Shown here: positions 1-8,871 of the stretch, in pieces | Position numbering within the stretch: the stretch's first letter is position 1 | How the letters are laid out: each line of letters starts with the position of its first letter | Assembly (NCBI GenBank): GCA_019637315.1 | Contig: JAHBVU010000003.1 | Span: 240,353 to 304,352 of the forward strand | Origin: Gemmatimonadales bacterium | GTDB lineage: Bacteria > Gemmatimonadota > Gemmatimonadetes > Gemmatimonadales > GWC2-71-9 | Direction of reading: 5' to 3' | Length of the DNA stretch: 64,000 bases | Translations under genes and position numbers: made by a program | The notes under the pieces: generated by a model | Seen by the model: the letters and a program-made list of their open reading frames with translations, nothing else | Told to the model about the DNA's origin: nothing | Database searches by the model: none

Positions 1-2
1 GC

Positions 3-1304
3 AACGATTTCGTGACCATCGGGCGCCATCCGGCGTCCGACCTGGCCTTCGACCCGGAACGCGACCTCGAAGTGTCAGTCCGCCACGCTGCCGTCTTCAA
101 GCAAGGCGGATCCTTTCTGATCCGCGACCTGGCATCGAGCAACGGCACCTTCCGCAACGGTAAACGAATCCGCGGCGACCAGCCGATCGAGCCCGGGGAC
201 GTGCTGCGCTTCGGTCCTTCGGGCCCGGAGGTCGAGTTCTCGATCGCCACCTCGTACGCACCAACCAGGTCAGACGTCCCGGCCATCGACCAGACCCCGA
301 CCGAGATTTTCGGCCCCCGAACCGGCACGGCCCAACGGGTTCAACGCGAAGTGGTGAGGCAGACCCGACCGTGGAAGGCGCTTGCGCTGGCTGCGGTGGC
401 GCTGGCAGTGATTGCGGCCGGCATCGGCGGCTGGCAGCTCTATCGGACCCGCACCGAGTTGACTGCGCAGCGCACCGAGCTGATGGGCCGAATCGACCAG
501 TTGCTGGCCCGCCTCGACCAGGGCCGCCCCGCCGATGCCGGAGTCCGCGCCGCACTGGCGGAGGCCCGACACGAGGTCGATCAGCTCAAGACGGCGGTGA
601 CAGCGCAGGCGTCGAGTGCGGCGGCGCTCGATACGCTGTCCCGTGCCGTGGTGAGGGTGGCCGAGCGACCCGAGCGGGTCCTGGCTGCCGCGACTCTGGA
701 TCCGGCCAGCGCGAGTGGTCGGCATCGCGCTGCCGTTGCCGTGATTGCCGCCGAGTCGCCCGCCGGTCGGGCGGTATCGGGAACCGGGTTTGCAGTTCGG
801 AGCACGGCCGACACCGTCTGGCTGGCGACCGCCCGTCATCTCGTTCGCGACGCCGCGGGTGTTGTCGCGGCGCGCATCGCGGTGATCTTCGACGGGTCAG
901 CCCAGGCATTTCGTGGTGCGATTGCCGGGGTGCATGACAGCGCCGACGTCGCCATCGTCCGCGCCGTGATCCGCGGCGGCGCCGGAGCGGCGGTAACCCT
1001 GGCCGATCGCGTCGCCGTGGGCGATGCGGTGGCGCTCTATGGCTATCCGTTCGGGCTCGATTCCCTGGGAGACTGGCGCCAGTCGGGCGTCCGGGGACGC
1101 AGCTCGGTGGGCACGGTCGCGGAAACGCGGGCAGGCGGGTTCGACATCGACGGCTACGGTACCTACGGATCGAGCGGCAGCCCGGTCTTCACGCCGGACG
1201 GCCAGGTCGTCGGTCTCGTCTCCGGCCGTGCGGAGGAGGCGGGCCGCCTGGTCGTGGTGCCGGCCGCGGCCATTCGCCGGGCGCTCGACCGACCCCGCCC
1301 TTGA
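3..1304 (+). CDS. FHA domain-trypsin-like serine protease fusion, 5' partial
   Basis: The reading frame is open to the left edge (codons N-D-F precede the GTG at 12), so the true start lies outside the window. Counting from that GTG, residues 1-80 form an FHA phosphothreonine-binding domain with GRHPASD, the S-x-x-H motif at 22-25 and LASSNGTFRNG. A single transmembrane helix follows at about 122-141, then a charged, coiled-coil-prone stretch (145-200), then a trypsin/HtrA-like domain. Its catalytic triad appears intact: His276 in ATARH, Asp312 in DVAIV and Ser388 in GSSGSPVF. Topology would put FHA in the cytoplasm and the protease outside the inner membrane. I infer a phospho-signal-coupled envelope protease. 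No partner kinase is visible because the upstream side is cut off. Confidence 0.85.
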   Translation, partial: NDFVTIGRHPASDLAFDPERDLEVSVRHAAVFKQGGSFLIRDLASSNGTFRNGKRIRGDQPIEPGDVLRFGPSGPEVEFSIATSYAPTRSDVPAIDQTPTEIFGPRTGTAQRVQREVVRQTRPWKALALAAVALAVIAAGIGGWQLYRTRTELTAQRTELMGRIDQLLARLDQGRPADAGVRAALAEARHEVDQLKTAVTAQASSAAALDTLSRAVVRVAERPERVLAAATLDPASASGRHRAAVAVIAAESPAGRAVSGTGFAVRSTADTVWLATARHLVRDAAGVVAARIAVIFDGSAQAFRGAIAGVHDSADVAIVRAVIRGGAGAAVTLADRVAVGDAVALYGYPFGLDSLGDWRQSGVRGRSSVGTVAETRAGGFDIDGYGTYGSSGSPVFTPDGQVVGLVSGRAEEAGRLVVVPAAAIRRALDRPRP

Positions 1305-1311
1305 GGCCGTT

Positions 1312-2745
1312 TCAGCCGCCAAGCTGATCGATCAACCAGGCAGCGACCGCCTCCTGCATCAACCGCTGCCGGTGCCACGCCTGAACCACGGGCGCGCCTT
1401 CCGGAATCGCATCTCGGAGCCTTGGGTGACCGAACAGCACCACGAGATCGGCTCCGGGCACCTCCGCAGCCAGCAGAGTCCGACTCCGGTCTCCAAAACC
1501 GCCGCGGCCCTTCGACGCCCGGGGCTCGGCAAACGCGAGCACGACCCGGCTGCCCCCGATGCCAAGCGGAACGTGCTGCCGAGCCAGCGCCCGAGACACG
1601 TAGTTACTCGGTGAGGCGGGAAACGCGCCGTCGACGTCATCGTCCACCACGACGAGTTCGATCGGCGTGCGCAGGGGCACAGGCGGCGCCTCAGTGAGCA
1701 GGCGGCGGGCCAGGTCCGCGGCGAAACCCGCATCCGCCGCATCAGGTCCCTTCGAGTAGGGCACCGCCGGCAACTCGAATCGGCTGCTGGCCCGATCCAG
1801 CGCATAGGCGTACCGCGCCAGCGCCGCTTCGACCGCGCGGGCAAACTCCGGGTCAAGTGCCGCCGCACCCTCGAGCGCGGCAATCGTCGCCGAGACATCG
1901 GCCGGGTACAGCAGCACGTCGACACCTGCCGAGACGGCCTCGACGGCGGCACGCGCGGCGCCGATCCCGCCCGCAAAGCCTTCCATGACCAGGGCGTCCG
2001 TCACCACCAGCCCATCGAACCCCATCGGACCGCGGAGCCGTTCCAGAATCGGGCGCGAGCGGGTGGCTGGCGTTCCGGACGGATCGAGGGCCGGAAACGC
2101 CACATGTGCCGTCATCACGGCATCCGCACCGGCCGCGATGGCGGCACGAAACGGAACCAGGTCGGTCGCTGCCAGCTCCGCATCTGACGCGGCCACGACC
2201 GGCATCCGCTGATGCGAATCGTGGACGGTCCGACCGTGCCCCGGGAAATGCTTGACGGCCGTGAGCGCTCCGCCGGCGCGGGCCCCGTCGATCCAGGCGG
2301 CCACCAGCTGCGCGACCCGGTCGGGGGCCGCTCCGAACGAACGAGTCTGCACGATCGGGTTGGCCGGTTCGAGATCGAGATCGGCCACCGGCGCCAGCAC
2401 CCAGTTGATCCCGACCGAGCGGGCGGACCGAGCGGTGATCAGTCCGGCCTGGCGGACGGCCCCGAGGTCGTCCAAGGTCGCGAGCGCGGCGGGCGGCGGC
2501 AACTCGGCCAGGCCCTCGACCTGCTGACCCGCACCCCGCTCGAGATCCGCCGCAATCAACAGCGGACGACCGGCCAGCCGGGTCACCCGGTCGACCAGCG
2601 CAAGCACCTGCGGCGCTGTACCTCCGAAAACGATGAAACCACCGACGCCCGCCGCAATCGCGCCATCGATGGCTGCGTACTCGTGCTCGAAGCCGGTATC
2701 CTCGTGCCAGCGAACGGCTGGTATCACCAGTCGCGCGGCTTTCAT
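1312..2745 (-). CDS. nagZ: Beta-N-acetylhexosaminidase NagZ (GH3)
   Basis: A 477-residue glycoside hydrolase family 3 protein. NagZ removes GlcNAc from GlcNAc-anhydroMurNAc(-peptides) during murein recycling, usually in the cytoplasm. The signature KHFPGHG followed by the DSH loop, which carries the catalytic His of NagZ-type GH3 enzymes, is clear at about residues 164-178. There is no signal peptide. The C-terminal ~150 residues extend beyond the minimal TIM barrel of short NagZ enzymes, as in two-domain Gram-positive NagZ. The ATG overlaps the stop of anmK (ATGA), and the gene is last in the operon murQ-anmK-nagZ, which strongly supports the recycling role. Its end lies 7 bases from the convergent FHA-protease gene. 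Confidence 0.9.
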   Translation of the reverse strand: MKAARLVIPAVRWHEDTGFEHEYAAIDGAIAAGVGGFIVFGGTAPQVLALVDRVTRLAGRPLLIAADLERGAGQQVEGLAELPPPAALATLDDLGAVRQAGLITARSARSVGINWVLAPVADLDLEPANPIVQTRSFGAAPDRVAQLVAAWIDGARAGGALTAVKHFPGHGRTVHDSHQRMPVVAASDAELAATDLVPFRAAIAAGADAVMTAHVAFPALDPSGTPATRSRPILERLRGPMGFDGLVVTDALVMEGFAGGIGAARAAVEAVSAGVDVLLYPADVSATIAALEGAAALDPEFARAVEAALARYAYALDRASSRFELPAVPYSKGPDAADAGFAADLARRLLTEAPPVPLRTPIELVVVDDDVDGAFPASPSNYVSRALARQHVPLGIGGSRVVLAFAEPRASKGRGGFGDRSRTLLAAEVPGADLVVLFGHPRLRDAIPEGAPVVQAWHRQRLMQEAVAAWLIDQLGG

Positions 2746-3848
2746 GCGGGGGTCACCATACCCAGGACACGAGACCCGCGGGCTCCGGTGGCTCGGGGCA
2801 GATTGCCCGGCTGACCATGAATCGTAAGGTAGCCGAGCAGCGCAAAAGCCACGGCTTCCTTGGCATCGCCCGAGAAGAACAGCGCATCGAACCGCTGCAG
2901 CTGCCGCCCATGCGCAGCCAGCCCCTGCTCCAGCGCCGAGAACAGGCCGGGATGGTGGCAGCCGCCCCCGGAAACGACCACCTCCCGCGCGGCTGGAACC
3001 CAGCGGGCGATGGCGTCCGCAATGCTTCGGGCCGTAAGCGCCACCGCAGTGGCCACACCATCCGGACCCGGACGCGCCTGATGGATGCGGCGCGCGTACT
3101 CGCTGCCGAACAGCTCTCGCCCGGTGCTCTTGGGCGGCGGGGCGCTGAAGAACGGATCGGCGAGCAATGAGGCGAGGAGCGTTTCATCGACCGCACCGCG
3201 TGCCGCCAACCCACCATCGACATCGTACGGCAGGCTCGGATCGACCAGGCGCGCGACCGCATCGATCAGCGCGACGCCAGGCCCGGTGTCGAAGGCGAAG
3301 GCACCCTCGTCCTCGGCCCGGTGGGGTACATATGTCAGGTTGGCCATGCCACCCAGGTTGAGGAGTACCCTGGGCTGCTCCCCGCCAAAGAGCAGCACGT
3401 CAGCCATGGGCACCAGCGGCGCACCTTGCCCGCCTGCCGCGACATCGCGCGTCCGGAAGTTGCTGACCACCCGGACGCCGAAGGTCTCGGCGAGCAGGGC
3501 CGGTTCGCCCAGCTGCCAGGTAACCGCCGGAGGTTCATGCCAGATCGTCTGGCCGTGGAAGGCAATCAAGTCGAGCTCGCTTGCCTTGCAGTGGGCCAGC
3601 GCCAGAACCTGCTGTACCGCCTCGACCGCCCAGGCCCCGATGGCCGCGTGCAGCAGCGCCAGCTCCCGGGTGGTTCCGGCCGCCATGCCGTGCTCCAGCT
3701 GGCGCCGGTAGTCCGCGGTGTAAGGCAGGTGCGCAAAAGCCACCAGCTCGGCACGGGTGGGGCCGCTGAACCGGACCAGCGCGGCGTCCATGCCGTCGAG
3801 AGAGGTCCCCGACATCAGCCCGACGGCAAGGGTCGGTCGTTCGGTCAT
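2742..3848 (-). CDS. anmK: Anhydro-N-acetylmuramic acid kinase AnmK
   Basis: A 368-residue ASKHA-fold kinase that opens the 1,6-anhydro ring of anhMurNAc and phosphorylates it to MurNAc-6-phosphate using ATP. The N-terminal MSGTSLDGMDAALV phosphate-binding signature (about residues 12-25), the FHGQTIWHEP segment and NLGGMANLT are characteristic, and the length is typical of the family. The gene is translationally coupled on both sides: its ATG overlaps the murQ stop and its stop overlaps the nagZ start by four bases. Its product is the MurQ substrate, so gene order and pathway agree. Confidence 0.95.
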   Translation of the reverse strand: MTERPTLAVGLMSGTSLDGMDAALVRFSGPTRAELVAFAHLPYTADYRRQLEHGMAAGTTRELALLHAAIGAWAVEAVQQVLALAHCKASELDLIAFHGQTIWHEPPAVTWQLGEPALLAETFGVRVVSNFRTRDVAAGGQGAPLVPMADVLLFGGEQPRVLLNLGGMANLTYVPHRAEDEGAFAFDTGPGVALIDAVARLVDPSLPYDVDGGLAARGAVDETLLASLLADPFFSAPPPKSTGRELFGSEYARRIHQARPGPDGVATAVALTARSIADAIARWVPAAREVVVSGGGCHHPGLFSALEQGLAAHGRQLQRFDALFFSGDAKEAVAFALLGYLTIHGQPGNLPRATGARGSRVLGMVTPA

Positions 3849-4768
3849 GCGTCCCTCACAGGTGGGGGCGGTCCGATCAGCGCTCGGACCCGGTTATCGA
3901 CCTCAGCCAGCCGAGCCATCGCCTCGGCGTGGGTCGCTCCAGTGCGGACCATCACGATTGCCGCGCGGACGCTGCCGCCGGCGGCGTCGATGGCACGACG
4001 CGCCTCGCTTCGTGCCACGCCGGTCACTTCCATCACGATCCGCTCGCTCCGGTCCACCAGCTTGCTGTTCCAGGCCTGCAGATCGACCATCAGGTTGCCG
4101 TATGTCTTCCCGAGCCGGACCATCGCAGCCGTCGTCAGGGTGTTGAGGATCAGCTTGGTTGCCGTCCCTGCCTTCATGCGGGTCGACCCCGTGACCACCT
4201 CCGGACCGGTCCGCACCACGATGGGAACGTCACAGACAGCCAGAACGTCAGCAGGCAGCTCCGCACACGCCACCATTGCCGTGCGCGCACCGAGCGAGCG
4301 AGCCCGCGTCAGGGCACCGCGAACGTAGGGCGTGCCCCCGCTTGCCGCGATCCCGACCACGGTGTCCGCGGGACCGACGCGGTGCTCGTCGATGATCCGC
4401 GCCCCGGCCTCCGCATCGTCCTCCGCTCCTTCGGCGGCGCGCGTCAGGGCCGGCAGTCCACCCGCGATGATACCGATCACCATGCCCGGAGCGACCCCGA
4501 ACGTCGGCGGGCACTCCGAGGCGTCGAGCACGCCGAGCCGGCCGCTGGTTCCGGCCCCGACGTACAGCAGCCGCCCGCCGGCCCGAAACGAGGCCTCGAT
4601 CAGCTCGACCGTCCGGGCAATCTCCTTACGGGCGCCGGCCACGAGCCCCGGAATCGTTGCGTCCTCGGCGTTGATCAGGTCGACCAGGGCCAGCGGATCG
4701 GCTGTATCGATATCGATGGTGCGCGGGTTCCGCCGCTCGGTCAACCGCAACTGCTGGCCATCGGCCAT
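3845..4768 (-). CDS. murQ: N-acetylmuramic acid 6-phosphate etherase MurQ
   Basis: A 307-residue SIS-domain lyase that cleaves the D-lactyl ether of MurNAc-6-P to give GlcNAc-6-P and D-lactate. The motifs TERRNPRTIDID, VGAGTSGRLGVLDASECPP and GSTRMKAGTATKLILN are typical. I chose the ATG at 4768: the frame runs open far upstream to 6883, but that extension is antisense to ggt and shows no family similarity. This is the first gene of murQ-anmK-nagZ. No specific murein regulator is adjacent. The intergenic region shared with the divergent ggt is about 70 bases and AT-richer than its surroundings. Confidence 0.95.
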   Translation of the reverse strand: MADGQQLRLTERRNPRTIDIDTADPLALVDLINAEDATIPGLVAGARKEIARTVELIEASFRAGGRLLYVGAGTSGRLGVLDASECPPTFGVAPGMVIGIIAGGLPALTRAAEGAEDDAEAGARIIDEHRVGPADTVVGIAASGGTPYVRGALTRARSLGARTAMVACAELPADVLAVCDVPIVVRTGPEVVTGSTRMKAGTATKLILNTLTTAAMVRLGKTYGNLMVDLQAWNSKLVDRSERIVMEVTGVARSEARRAIDAAGGSVRAAIVMVRTGATHAEAMARLAEVDNRVRALIGPPPPVRDA

Positions 4769-4840
4769 GAGGAATCCCCGTGAGGTCAGGTTAATTTTGT
4801 CGGGTTGAGCCAGACTTAGGCAACTCTCGAAAGGGCCCCC

Positions 4841-6565
4841 GTGACGCGTCTCGTGACGACTCTCATTGCCGCTGCGCTGATCCAGGCGTGCCAGCTCCCC
4901 GGACAATCCACCACCGCCGCGGCGCCCGCCATCGATTCGACCTGGGCGCTTCGCGACAGCGCCCGAGTCACCGAGGGCAGCCGCGCAATCGTCGTGTCCG
5001 GCAATCCGATTGCCAGCGATGTCGGCAAAGCCATCCTGCAGCGCGGCGGCAACGCAATCGATGCGGCGGTTGCGGTCGGATTTGCGCTCCAGGTGGTGCA
5101 CCCCGAGGCCGGCAATATCGGTGGGGGCGGATTCATGGTGATCCGGCTCGCGGATGGCAGCGTGCATTCGATCGACTACCGCGAGAAGGCGCCCGCCAAG
5201 GCCACCCGCAACATGTATGTCGGCCCCGATGGCAATCCGACGCGGGCCAGCTGGACCGGTCACCTTGCGGCCGGCGTCCCCGGCGCCGTGGCCGGCATGG
5301 CGGAGGCGCACAAGCGGTTCGGAAAACTGCCCTGGGCCGATGTCATCGCTCCCGCGATTCAGTTGGCCAGCGATGGCTTCCTCGTCGACGAGTACCGGTC
5401 GCGCACCATCGGAAGCGACTCGAGCCGCCTGGTCCGCTTCAGGGCATCCGCGGCGCAGTACCTCCCGGGTGGTCGGCCGCCGCAGCCCGGCACCGTCTGG
5501 AAGCAGCCCGATCTCGCCAAAACGCTGAGCGCCATCCAGGCCAACGGTCCCGCAGGATTCTACAGCGGCCCGGTCGCCGACCTGATCGTTGCAGAAATGC
5601 GTCGGGGCGGCGGCCTGATCACCAAGGAAGACCTCGCAGGGTACGAGGCCAAGTGGCGCGACCCGCTCTCCTTCAAGTACCGGGGCCACACAGTCTACTC
5701 GATGCCGCCAGCCTCGTCCGGCGGTGTCACCCTGGCGCTGATCCTCAACATCCTGGAAGGCTTCGATCCGCTGCCGCCCTTCGGCTCTGCCGCCCTGCTC
5801 CATCGCCAGGCCGAAGCCATGCGGCGCGCCTTCGCCGAGCGCAACGCATCGCTCGGCGACCCCGATTTCGTCCAGAATCCGATTGCCCGGATGACCAGCA
5901 AGGATCACGCGGCGAGCCGTCGCGCGGAAATCAATCCGGAACGCGCCACCCCGACCACCGATCTGACGCCGATTGCCGACGAGTCGACCGAAACGACGCA
6001 CTACTCGGTTGTCGACCAGGATGGCAACGCCGTCAGCACCACGACGACGCTCAACGGCAGCTTCGGCAGCGCCGTCACGGTTACCGGGGCCGGCTTCCTG
6101 CTCAACAATGAGATGGACGACTTTACCACGGCGCCCGGCAAACCCAACAGCTACGGGCTGGTCCAGGGCGAAGCCAACGCCATCGTGCCCGGCAAGCGAA
6201 TGCTCTCGGCCATGACGCCCAGCATCGTGCTCGACCCCGATGGCAAGCTGCTGATGGTCGTCGGCACTCCGGGCGGGCCGACCATCATCACCCAGGTCTT
6301 CCACATTATTTCCAACGTGATTGACCACAAGATGGACCTGCCGACCGCGCTCGCCATGCCGCGGTTGCATCACCAATCCCTGCCGGATCAGATCGCGCTC
6401 GAACGCGGCGGCTTTCAGGCCGAGACGATTGCCGAGCTCGAGCGAATGGGGCACAAGGTCACCTTCCGGAACTATATGGGAGACGTCGAAGCGATCATTC
6501 GGACGCCAACTGGCTGGCTCGGAGCGAGTGATCCGCGACGGGGCGGCGGCGGGGCCGGCTACTGA
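4841..6565 (+). CDS. ggt: Gamma-glutamyltransferase, lipoprotein-type
   Basis: A 574-residue Ntn-hydrolase that transfers or hydrolyses gamma-glutamyl groups, for example of glutathione. It starts at GTG 4841. The N-terminus has a short signal with a plausible lipobox (I-Q-A-C17), so the enzyme is probably anchored in the envelope facing the periplasm. The precursor would self-cleave before Thr385 in ETTHYSVVD, which matches the catalytic Thr of Escherichia coli GGT. The small subunit carries LLNNEMDDF and the GTPGGPTII segment. Length and order are normal. It is divergent from the murein-recycling operon and is followed by a bidirectional terminator. Confidence 0.93.
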   Translation: MTRLVTTLIAAALIQACQLPGQSTTAAAPAIDSTWALRDSARVTEGSRAIVVSGNPIASDVGKAILQRGGNAIDAAVAVGFALQVVHPEAGNIGGGGFMVIRLADGSVHSIDYREKAPAKATRNMYVGPDGNPTRASWTGHLAAGVPGAVAGMAEAHKRFGKLPWADVIAPAIQLASDGFLVDEYRSRTIGSDSSRLVRFRASAAQYLPGGRPPQPGTVWKQPDLAKTLSAIQANGPAGFYSGPVADLIVAEMRRGGGLITKEDLAGYEAKWRDPLSFKYRGHTVYSMPPASSGGVTLALILNILEGFDPLPPFGSAALLHRQAEAMRRAFAERNASLGDPDFVQNPIARMTSKDHAASRRAEINPERATPTTDLTPIADESTETTHYSVVDQDGNAVSTTTTLNGSFGSAVTVTGAGFLLNNEMDDFTTAPGKPNSYGLVQGEANAIVPGKRMLSAMTPSIVLDPDGKLLMVVGTPGGPTIITQVFHIISNVIDHKMDLPTALAMPRLHHQSLPDQIALERGGFQAETIAELERMGHKVTFRNYMGDVEAIIRTPTGWLGASDPRRGGGGAGY

Positions 6566-6582
6566 GCGGCCGGGGTAAACGA

Positions 6583-6616
6583 AACGGGGCAGGCGCTGAT
6601 CGGCGCCTGCCCCGTT
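6583..6616. terminator. Bidirectional intrinsic terminator
   Basis: A perfect 14-bp stem (6583-6596 with 6603-6616) and a 6-base loop lie between the convergent ends of ggt and the glycine-zipper lipoprotein gene. On the minus strand the stem is followed by T-rich sequence (TTTCGTTT), so termination is probably stronger in that direction. Confidence 0.75.
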
Positions 6617-6638
6617 CGCTTGACGAGCAGAGAATCCG

Positions 6639-7460
6639 TCAGCCGGCCTTCGCTTCGAAGGTGCTGCGCAGCCGGAGCGAGATCCGCGCTCCGCTGGCAA
6701 CCACCACGTCGCGATCCGCCGAGTTGACCGCGACCGCGGTGCCGGCAGCGGCGCCGATGACGCCACCCACAACCGTGCCCTTCTTGTTGCCGCCGACAAC
6801 TCGACCAACGATCGCACCGGCCGCCGCACCGGCCCCGACCTTGGCCGCATCGCCCGCTTGGACGCCGCGACCCTTGAGCTCATAGCTCACGCTGGTCGTC
6901 ACACCATCGATGTCGTATGTCTCGCCCCCGAACGCCACCTGGGTCGCGCGGAGCGACACCTTACCCGAATCCGACTTGTTCTCGGAAACGGCCAGCTCGG
7001 AGATGACCAGTGTCACGGTCGCGCCGGCCGGGATGACCACGCGTCCGGCGTCGTCCGTCACGTCATTCGGAACATTGGCGGTGACGGTCTGCCCGACCTT
7101 GTGGGTTTTGGTCGAGAACTCGACAGCCGAGGTGAGCGCCACGTTGGTGCCCGACGCCACACTCCGAGTCGCCGGCGCGGCTGGCGGTGCCGGCGTCGGG
7201 GCCGGGGCCGGGGCCGGGGCCGGCTGGGCCGCCGGGGGATTCGGCCGCGGAGCCGCCGGACGCGACGGCGCAGGCGCGGGTGCCGGCGTCACGGTCTCGG
7301 CCGGCGTTTCAGGCCGGGGCGCATCGTCGAGCACTGCGGTTGAGTCGACCGGGGCCAGGGAGAGGTCTCGACCCGGCTCCTGCTGGTTGGCCCGATCGCC
7401 CCTGCCGCAGGCAGCGATCAGGACGAGCAGCGCTGTTCCGACAATCTCTTTGGATCTCAT
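6639..7460 (-). CDS. Glycine-zipper lipoprotein with Pro/Ala-rich linker
   Basis: A 273-residue protein. ATG 7460 is chosen because GGAGGG lies about 7 bases upstream; the longer open frame to 8321 runs antisense-like through ccdA. The signal MRSKEIVGTALLVLIAAC ends in a lipobox (I-A-A-C). Next comes a ~50-residue linker of alternating Pro and Ala, then a beta-rich domain with repeated VIPAGATVTL-type strands, then a glycine-zipper segment (AGAAAGAIVGRVVGGNKK and GGVIGAAAGTAVA). Such zippers occur in outer-membrane SlyB/OmpA-associated lipoproteins. I infer an envelope structural or stress protein whose linker spans from the membrane; the exact function is unknown. Confidence 0.8.
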   Translation of the reverse strand: MRSKEIVGTALLVLIAACGRGDRANQQEPGRDLSLAPVDSTAVLDDAPRPETPAETVTPAPAPAPSRPAAPRPNPPAAQPAPAPAPAPTPAPPAAPATRSVASGTNVALTSAVEFSTKTHKVGQTVTANVPNDVTDDAGRVVIPAGATVTLVISELAVSENKSDSGKVSLRATQVAFGGETYDIDGVTTSVSYELKGRGVQAGDAAKVGAGAAAGAIVGRVVGGNKKGTVVGGVIGAAAGTAVAVNSADRDVVVASGARISLRLRSTFEAKAG

Positions 7461-7660
7461 TCGTCCCTCCGTAATGAATCGACCTGTCAACCTGTCTGCT
7501 GAGCGTCCGGCGGCCGCAGCCGCCCTCAGCCTGGAGGTCGGCCCGTCGGACCGGTGCTCCCCCGGCTCTGCGCTCATGATACCTATGGAGACGCCCGAGC
7601 CGGGGCTGATCGCACTCCAGCGTTGCAATATAGGGCCGTCGGGGCCTTGCCCCGTCCCTC

Positions 7661-8392
7661 TTACATGAAACGGAGCAGGAAGTCCGGAGTGAGCCGCTGC
7701 AGGTAGCCCGCGAGACGAGTGAACTGGCCTGAGGCGATCAAGAGACCGACGATGACGAGGAGCGCGCCACTGAGTCGCTGCACCACGTGCAGATGACGCC
7801 GAAATCGCTGGAACCAGTCGAGGAACGACTCGACCGCGAAGGCCGCCACGAGAAACGGCACGGCGAGGCCCGCCGAGTAGGCGACCAGCAACCAGACTCC
7901 CCGGCTGAGATCGGCCTCGGTGGCGGCCAGGCTCAGGATGCCGCCGAGAATCGGCCCGATACAAGGACTCCAGCCGGCGCCGAACGCCATGCCGACCAGC
8001 ACGGAACCCAGGAATCCGACCGGCTTGCGATCGAGCTGGACCCGGTGCTCCTGCGAGAGGAACCCCAATTTGATCACGCCGAGACAGTAGAGCCCGAAGA
8101 GGATGATCAGGACCCCGCCGGCGCGCATGATGACGTCTTTGTAGATCCGGAGCGACGCACCAAGCGCGGTGGCGCTGGCGCCCAGCAGCACAAAGATGAT
8201 GGAAAAGCCGAGCACGAACAGGGTGGCGTGAATCATCGCCAGACGGCGACGCTTCCCGATTTCCTCGAGCGTGAACCCGGTAATGAAGCCGAGGTATGAC
8301 GGCACCAGCGGAAGCACGCAAGGCGAGAGGAAACTGAGGATCCCCCCGAAAAACGCGACCAGGGGTCCCAGGCTGCCCGACGACTCGGTCAT
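7661..8392 (-). CDS. ccdA: CcdA-type thiol-disulfide transmembrane transporter
   Basis: A 243-residue polytopic membrane protein of the CcdA/DsbD-beta family, which passes electrons from cytoplasmic thioredoxin to periplasmic thiol carriers, often for cytochrome c maturation. Six hydrophobic segments are visible. The two functional Cys are in LSPCVLPLVPSYLGF near residue 26 and WSPCIGPILGG near residue 145. Its ATG overlaps the stop of fur by four bases, so the two are co-translated. No thioredoxin-like partner or cytochrome assembly gene is next to it. The ~200 bases between it and the downstream lipoprotein gene hold a small GC hairpin and a lone TATATT box at 7627-7632, but no convincing full promoter. 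Confidence 0.92.
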   Translation of the reverse strand: MTESSGSLGPLVAFFGGILSFLSPCVLPLVPSYLGFITGFTLEEIGKRRRLAMIHATLFVLGFSIIFVLLGASATALGASLRIYKDVIMRAGGVLIILFGLYCLGVIKLGFLSQEHRVQLDRKPVGFLGSVLVGMAFGAGWSPCIGPILGGILSLAATEADLSRGVWLLVAYSAGLAVPFLVAAFAVESFLDWFQRFRRHLHVVQRLSGALLVIVGLLIASGQFTRLAGYLQRLTPDFLLRFM

Positions 8393-8871
8393 CGTGCCGG
8401 CAGCGCCCCGAGTCCGCTCAGATCACCGCTTCGGCACTGCTCGCAGACTCCGTGGATCTCGACCCGATGCCGCTCGTACTGAAACCGGTGCTCGTCCGCG
8501 GTGATGCGCAGCATGCGCTCGAGTCGTTCGTTGCTGAACTCGACTACGGCTCCGCAACGCCGGCACACCAGGTGCGCATGTTCGTTGGCTTCGCGGGCGG
8601 GCTCGTAACGCTTGTAGCCTTCGCCGAAATCGCGCTCCCGGACCAGCCCGCTCTTGACCAGCGCGTCGACGGTTCGATAGAGGGTTGCCATGCCGACGTG
8701 CTCACCGCGTTCGACCAGGCGGCGGCGCAGCAACTCGACAGAAGGATGGTCATCGCTCGACAGGAGCACTTCAGCCACCGTGACCCGCTGACGGGTCACC
8801 GGCAACCGACGATCTCGCAGGTAGCGGCGGAATCGCTCGACCAACGCGCTGCTTTCAGCTCGCGTCAGCAA
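8389..8871 (-). CDS. Fur-family metalloregulator
   Basis: A 160-residue Fur/Zur/PerR family repressor. Residues 10-85 are the winged helix (RQRVTVAEVLL, then MATLYRTVDALVKSG). The dimerisation domain has the structural zinc pair C103-x-x-C106 and C143-x-x-C146. The sensing His/Glu cluster is partly kept (NEHAHLVC, VEIHGVCEQC). The only available start is TTG 8871, preceded by GGAGGAGG at about 9 bases. It overlaps the 140-residue gene upstream by 17 bases and ccdA downstream by 4. Which metal or peroxide it senses cannot be told from sequence alone. I see no canonical Fur box in front of the adjacent TonB receptor. Confidence 0.9.
   Translation of the reverse strand: MLTRAESSALVERFRRYLRDRRLPVTRQRVTVAEVLLSSDDHPSVELLRRRLVERGEHVGMATLYRTVDALVKSGLVRERDFGEGYKRYEPAREANEHAHLVCRRCGAVVEFSNERLERMLRITADEHRFQYERHRVEIHGVCEQCRSGDLSGLGALPAR

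Noticed and set aside
4769..6883. Upstream extension of the murQ reading frame giving a 1012-residue product
   Set aside because: It is antisense to ggt, has no MurQ similarity before 4768, and is a high-GC codon shadow.
7461..8321. Upstream extension of the glycine-zipper lipoprotein frame
   Set aside because: It runs out of frame over ccdA on the same strand; the lipoprotein signal and GGAGGG fix the start at 7460.
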